Shown here piece by piece: positions 61,426 through 64,000 of a stretch of DNA of 64,000 nucleotides. Position numbers and translations under genes: made by a program. The first letter of the stretch is position 1; each line of letters opens with the position of its first letter. Under the pieces are notes generated by a model. It made no database searches and was not told the DNA's origin. It saw nothing but the letters and a program-made list of their open reading frames with translations. Source of the DNA: Hymenobacter jeongseonensis (GTDB taxonomy: Bacteria; Bacteroidota; Bacteroidia; Cytophagales; Hymenobacteraceae); NCBI RefSeq assembly GCF_015694725.1, contig NZ_JADQDQ010000002.1, forward strand, positions 496,001-560,000, in the 5' to 3' direction.

Positions 61426-61438
61426 AGTAGTGGGTTAG

Positions 61439-64000
61439 TTAGTACCCAAAAATCTCCTTCAGCGTGAGCTGCTGCACCGTCCCGTACTTGGCCAGCTCTT
61501 TAAAATTCAGCCGGTCCTTCGAGCCAATCACCAGAATCACCTGGTTTTGGCCTTTAATCTTGGCGTTTTGAAACTTATTCAATTCATCAAAAGTCATTTT
61601 CTGGGTGCTGGCGTACACATCGCGGCGCAAATCGTAGTCGAGGCCGAGGCGGCGGGCGCGCTCATAGCTCAGCAGTACGTTGCCTTTGGTAATGCGTTCG
61701 GTGCTGATGCTGTTGCGGATAGCGTTTTTGGCAATTTCCAGATTGGCTTCGGCCACGGGCATGTCGGTGAGCAAGGCTTCCATGCCGGCCATGGCCTCGG
61801 GCAGCTTGTCACTCTGGGCGCCGATGTAGCTCATGTTGTAGTTGGAGCGGCCCACTTTATCCGCGTTTGAGTACCGCGAAGAAGCCGAATAAGCCAAGGC
61901 CTTGCTCTCGCGCAAATCCTGGAACACGATGCTGCCCATGCCGCCACCGAAGTACTCGTTGTAGAGCGCTACGGTGGGCACCATTTCCTTGCTGTACAAG
62001 TCGCCCTTGGTCAGGAACAGGATTTCGGCCTGCACCATATTGTAGTCCACCCAGTACACTTTTTTATCCTTCAGCGGCTGCTCGGCAAAGTCTTTGGCAG
62101 CCGGCGCGGGCGTTAGCTTGGCAGGCGTGCGGTGGTTGGCGGTCAGTACAGACACCGTTGCATCCTGCGCACGTGGGCCATAGTACAGCACCCGATGCTG
62201 GTACGTCGGCAGCTTCTTAATCAGCGCGGTGAGTTTCTCGGGCTTTATGGCTTTCAGCTCTTTCTCACTCAGAATGTTTGTGAAGGGGTTTTTGGGACCA
62301 TACTTCACGTAGTTCACCATGGCCGCGTTCAGAATCACACCCTTTTCCAGCTTGGCATCCTGGCGCTGCTTTAGCGTGCCGGCCACCATGTTTTTCAACG
62401 CCGCGGCATCGGGCTTGGGCGCATTAATCAACTGTTCGAACAGCTTCATAGCGGGCTCCAGGTTGGTGTCGAGGCCATTCAGGGTCACGAAAATGCGGTC
62501 GGCGCCGCTGCTCACGTTGAACGAGCAGCCCAGCTTGTAGAACTCCTGTTGCAGCTGCGCCGCCGAGTACTGGCCTGCCCCGAGGTACTGCAAGTAATCA
62601 GCCGCTAGGCCCCAACGCGGGTCGTTGTTGGTGCCAATGTCCAGGATGTAATACAGGTTGAACAGGCCGTTTTCGCTGTTCTTGGTGTAGTACAGCGGCA
62701 GGCCCGGCTTGATGGCCGTTTCCTGGATGTCCTTCTTGTAATCAACAAACACCGGCTGCAGCTCCGAGCTAGGCATGGCCGTGAGCTGCTTGTAGTAATT
62801 GGAAGCCACGTCGCGGTTGGCGGGCACGGGCGTGATGGCGGGCTTCACCACCTTCACCTTGTTGGGGTCGGTGCCGGTGCGCTTGAACACGTTCACGTAA
62901 TTCTCGCCGTAGTTGTCGTTGGCGAACTTCACGATTTCCTCCTTCGTGATGGAGGCGAAATCGTCCTTTTGCTTCAGGTAATCCTTCCACTCAGCGCGCT
63001 GAATAAAGGCCTCGTACATGGCGCTGGCGCGGGCCTCATTGCTCTCGTAGCCTTTGGTGCGCTCCAGCTTGTCGTTGTTGATAATGGCCGGAATCAGCCA
63101 ATCGGGGAAGTTGCCGGCTTTCACTTTGGCTAACTCGGCCAGCAATAAGCCCTTTACTTCTTCCAGCTTCTGTCCCTGGCGCGGCGTGCCGTAGATGATG
63201 TGCGTGGAATAGTCCGAGTTCATGTCCGTGAACGAGGCCGCCTGTAGCACCTTCTGCTGCTGGTTCAGGTCAAGGTCAATCAGACCGGCCTGGCCGTTGG
63301 TCAGGATTCTGTCCAGCATGCGCAGCCGTACGCCGTCGCGGGTCGACTTGCCGGGCAAACGGAAGCCCAGCATTACGTTCTCGGATTGCGGACCTACTAT
63401 CTCACGAGTTATGGGCGCCGTCAGCGGCTTTTCCACGGGCACGTTGAAAGCGGGCGCCGACTTAGCCGGCAGCGCGCTGAAATACTTGTCGATAAGCCGA
63501 ATGGTGGCGTCGTAATCCAGGTCGCCGCTCAGGCACAGGGCCACGTTGCCGGGCACGTAGTACTGACCGAAATACTTTTTAATCTCGGTAATAGACGGGT
63601 TTTGCAGGTGCTCAATCGTGCCGATGGTCGTCTGCGTACCGTAGGGGTGCGTGGGGTAAAGCGCGGCGTTCAGGGCTTCGAACTCCTTATTGAAGTCCGA
63701 GTCAAGTCCGCGGTTTTTCTCCTCGTATACCGCTTCCAGCTCCGTGTGGAACAGGCGCGGCACCATCTCCTGCATGCGCTCAGCCTGGATGGCAGCCCAC
63801 TTCTCCAGCTGGTTGCTAGGAATGTCTTCCTGGTAAACCGTCTCTTCGCTCGAGGTGTGCGCGTTGGAGCCTTTGGCCCCGATGGCGCCCATCACCTTGT
63901 CGTACTCATTCGGCACGGCGTACTTGGCGGCCACGCCCGAAATCGAGTCAATCTGGTGGTAGGTGCGCTTGCGGGCGACGGGGTCGTTGCGTTGGCCACG
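61439..64000 (-). CDS. M16-family zinc peptidase (pitrilysin type), partial
   Basis: At least 854 codons are visible; the frame continues past the right edge, so the N-terminal zinc motif (HxxEH) is outside. Seen: FHTELEAVYEEKNRGLDSDF (the distal zinc-ligand Glu region), YPTHPYGTQTTIGTIEHLQNP, YYVPGNVALCLSGDLDYDATI, and in the second half LGAGQYSAAQLQQEFYKLGC and YFGGGMGSIVFQDLRESKAL, typical of the inactive C-terminal M16 repeats. No stop occurs in the visible frame before 64000. Family members degrade peptides in the periplasm or cytoplasm; export cannot be judged here. Confidence 0.9.
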   Translation of the reverse strand, partial: RGQRNDPVARKRTYHQIDSISGVAAKYAVPNEYDKVMGAIGAKGSNAHTSSEETVYQEDIPSNQLEKWAAIQAERMQEMVPRLFHTELEAVYEEKNRGLDSDFNKEFEALNAALYPTHPYGTQTTIGTIEHLQNPSITEIKKYFGQYYVPGNVALCLSGDLDYDATIRLIDKYFSALPAKSAPAFNVPVEKPLTAPITREIVGPQSENVMLGFRLPGKSTRDGVRLRMLDRILTNGQAGLIDLDLNQQQKVLQAASFTDMNSDYSTHIIYGTPRQGQKLEEVKGLLLAELAKVKAGNFPDWLIPAIINNDKLERTKGYESNEARASAMYEAFIQRAEWKDYLKQKDDFASITKEEIVKFANDNYGENYVNVFKRTGTDPNKVKVVKPAITPVPANRDVASNYYKQLTAMPSSELQPVFVDYKKDIQETAIKPGLPLYYTKNSENGLFNLYYILDIGTNNDPRWGLAADYLQYLGAGQYSAAQLQQEFYKLGCSFNVSSGADRIFVTLNGLDTNLEPAMKLFEQLINAPKPDAAALKNMVAGTLKQRQDAKLEKGVILNAAMVNYVKYGPKNPFTNILSEKELKAIKPEKLTALIKKLPTYQHRVLYYGPRAQDATVSVLTANHRTPAKLTPAPAAKDFAEQPLKDKKVYWVDYNMVQAEILFLTKGDLYSKEMVPTVALYNEYFGGGMGSIVFQDLRESKALAYSASSRYSNADKVGRSNYNMSYIGAQSDKLPEAMAGMEALLTDMPVAEANLEIAKNAIRNSISTERITKGNVLLSYERARRLGLDYDLRRDVYASTQKMTFDELNKFQNAKIKGQNQVILVIGSKDRLNFKELAKYGTVQQLTLKEIFGY

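Noticed and set aside
63934-64000. GTG 63934 as the start of the M16 gene
   Set aside because: The frame remains open to the right edge with protein-like sequence, so the gene begins outside the window.

Overview
The window looks like chromosomal DNA of a GC-rich member of the Bacteroidota, most likely Hymenobacter or a close relative in the Hymenobacteraceae. The evidence is the family content (DUF4197, DUF779 plus aldehyde dehydrogenase, DUF3140, GldL-like and 2TM proteins, an Skp/OmpH homologue, many small lipoproteins), the Bacteroidota-type promoters (-7 box TAnnTTTG), and protein relatedness as I recognise it. No rRNA, tRNA, CRISPR, phage or intact transposase was found. Genes sit on both strands in short operons, often separated by long bidirectional hairpin terminators.

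Layout. 1-3659 (minus): D-galactonate catabolism (dgoA, dgoD, dgoK, SMP-30-type lactonase), with a divergent family 1 glycosidase at 3868-5181. 5292-8000: DUF4197, MaoC hydratase and a WD40 propeller. 7996-11250: DUF779 and aldehyde dehydrogenase with a divergent AraC regulator. 11336-15053: bestrophin, GreB-like factor, MFS exporter, RfbD. 15133-17711 (minus): the TIGR03915/TIGR03916 putative DNA-repair pair with a small ORF between them. 17976-20519: a POTRA/barrel outer-membrane protein and a TonB-like protein. 20850-24350 (plus): an arsenic-type operon (ArsR, DUF6428, GNAT, aquaporin, thioredoxin-type ArsC, universal stress protein) with a clear promoter and candidate operator.

24707-36820: NAD-kinase-like protein, a frameshifted SPFH gene, CvfB-like S1 protein, TIP30-like reductase, DoxX, zinc ribbon, glyoxalase, alpha/beta hydrolase, then a divergent App1-type phosphatase and diacylglycerol kinase. 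36966-41694: serpin, cupin, lipoprotein, MFS, small membrane proteins. 41898-46275 (minus): secreted Tyr/Pro-rich protein, Skp/OmpH, and the AstE-like/RimK/retropepsin-like triad. 46463-54394: macrodomain, IspH, Cmk, adenine deaminase, receiver-only response regulator, cysteine synthase. 54730-64000: SucD, lipoproteins, a disulfide oxidoreductase, a 19-residue-repeat protein, Icd, and a partial M16 peptidase that runs off the right edge.

The most distinctive DNA-level feature is a family of intergenic inverted repeats, roughly 80-110 bp, with ten copies in 64 kb. Their two arms change together between copies, which suggests that the paired structure is maintained. A second hairpin element overlaps the araC stop codon. 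The best functional leads are the arsenic operon without an obvious pump, in which ArsR and the DUF6428 protein both end in Cys-Cys, and the DNA-repair pair, in which both proteins carry sliding-clamp-binding-like motifs.
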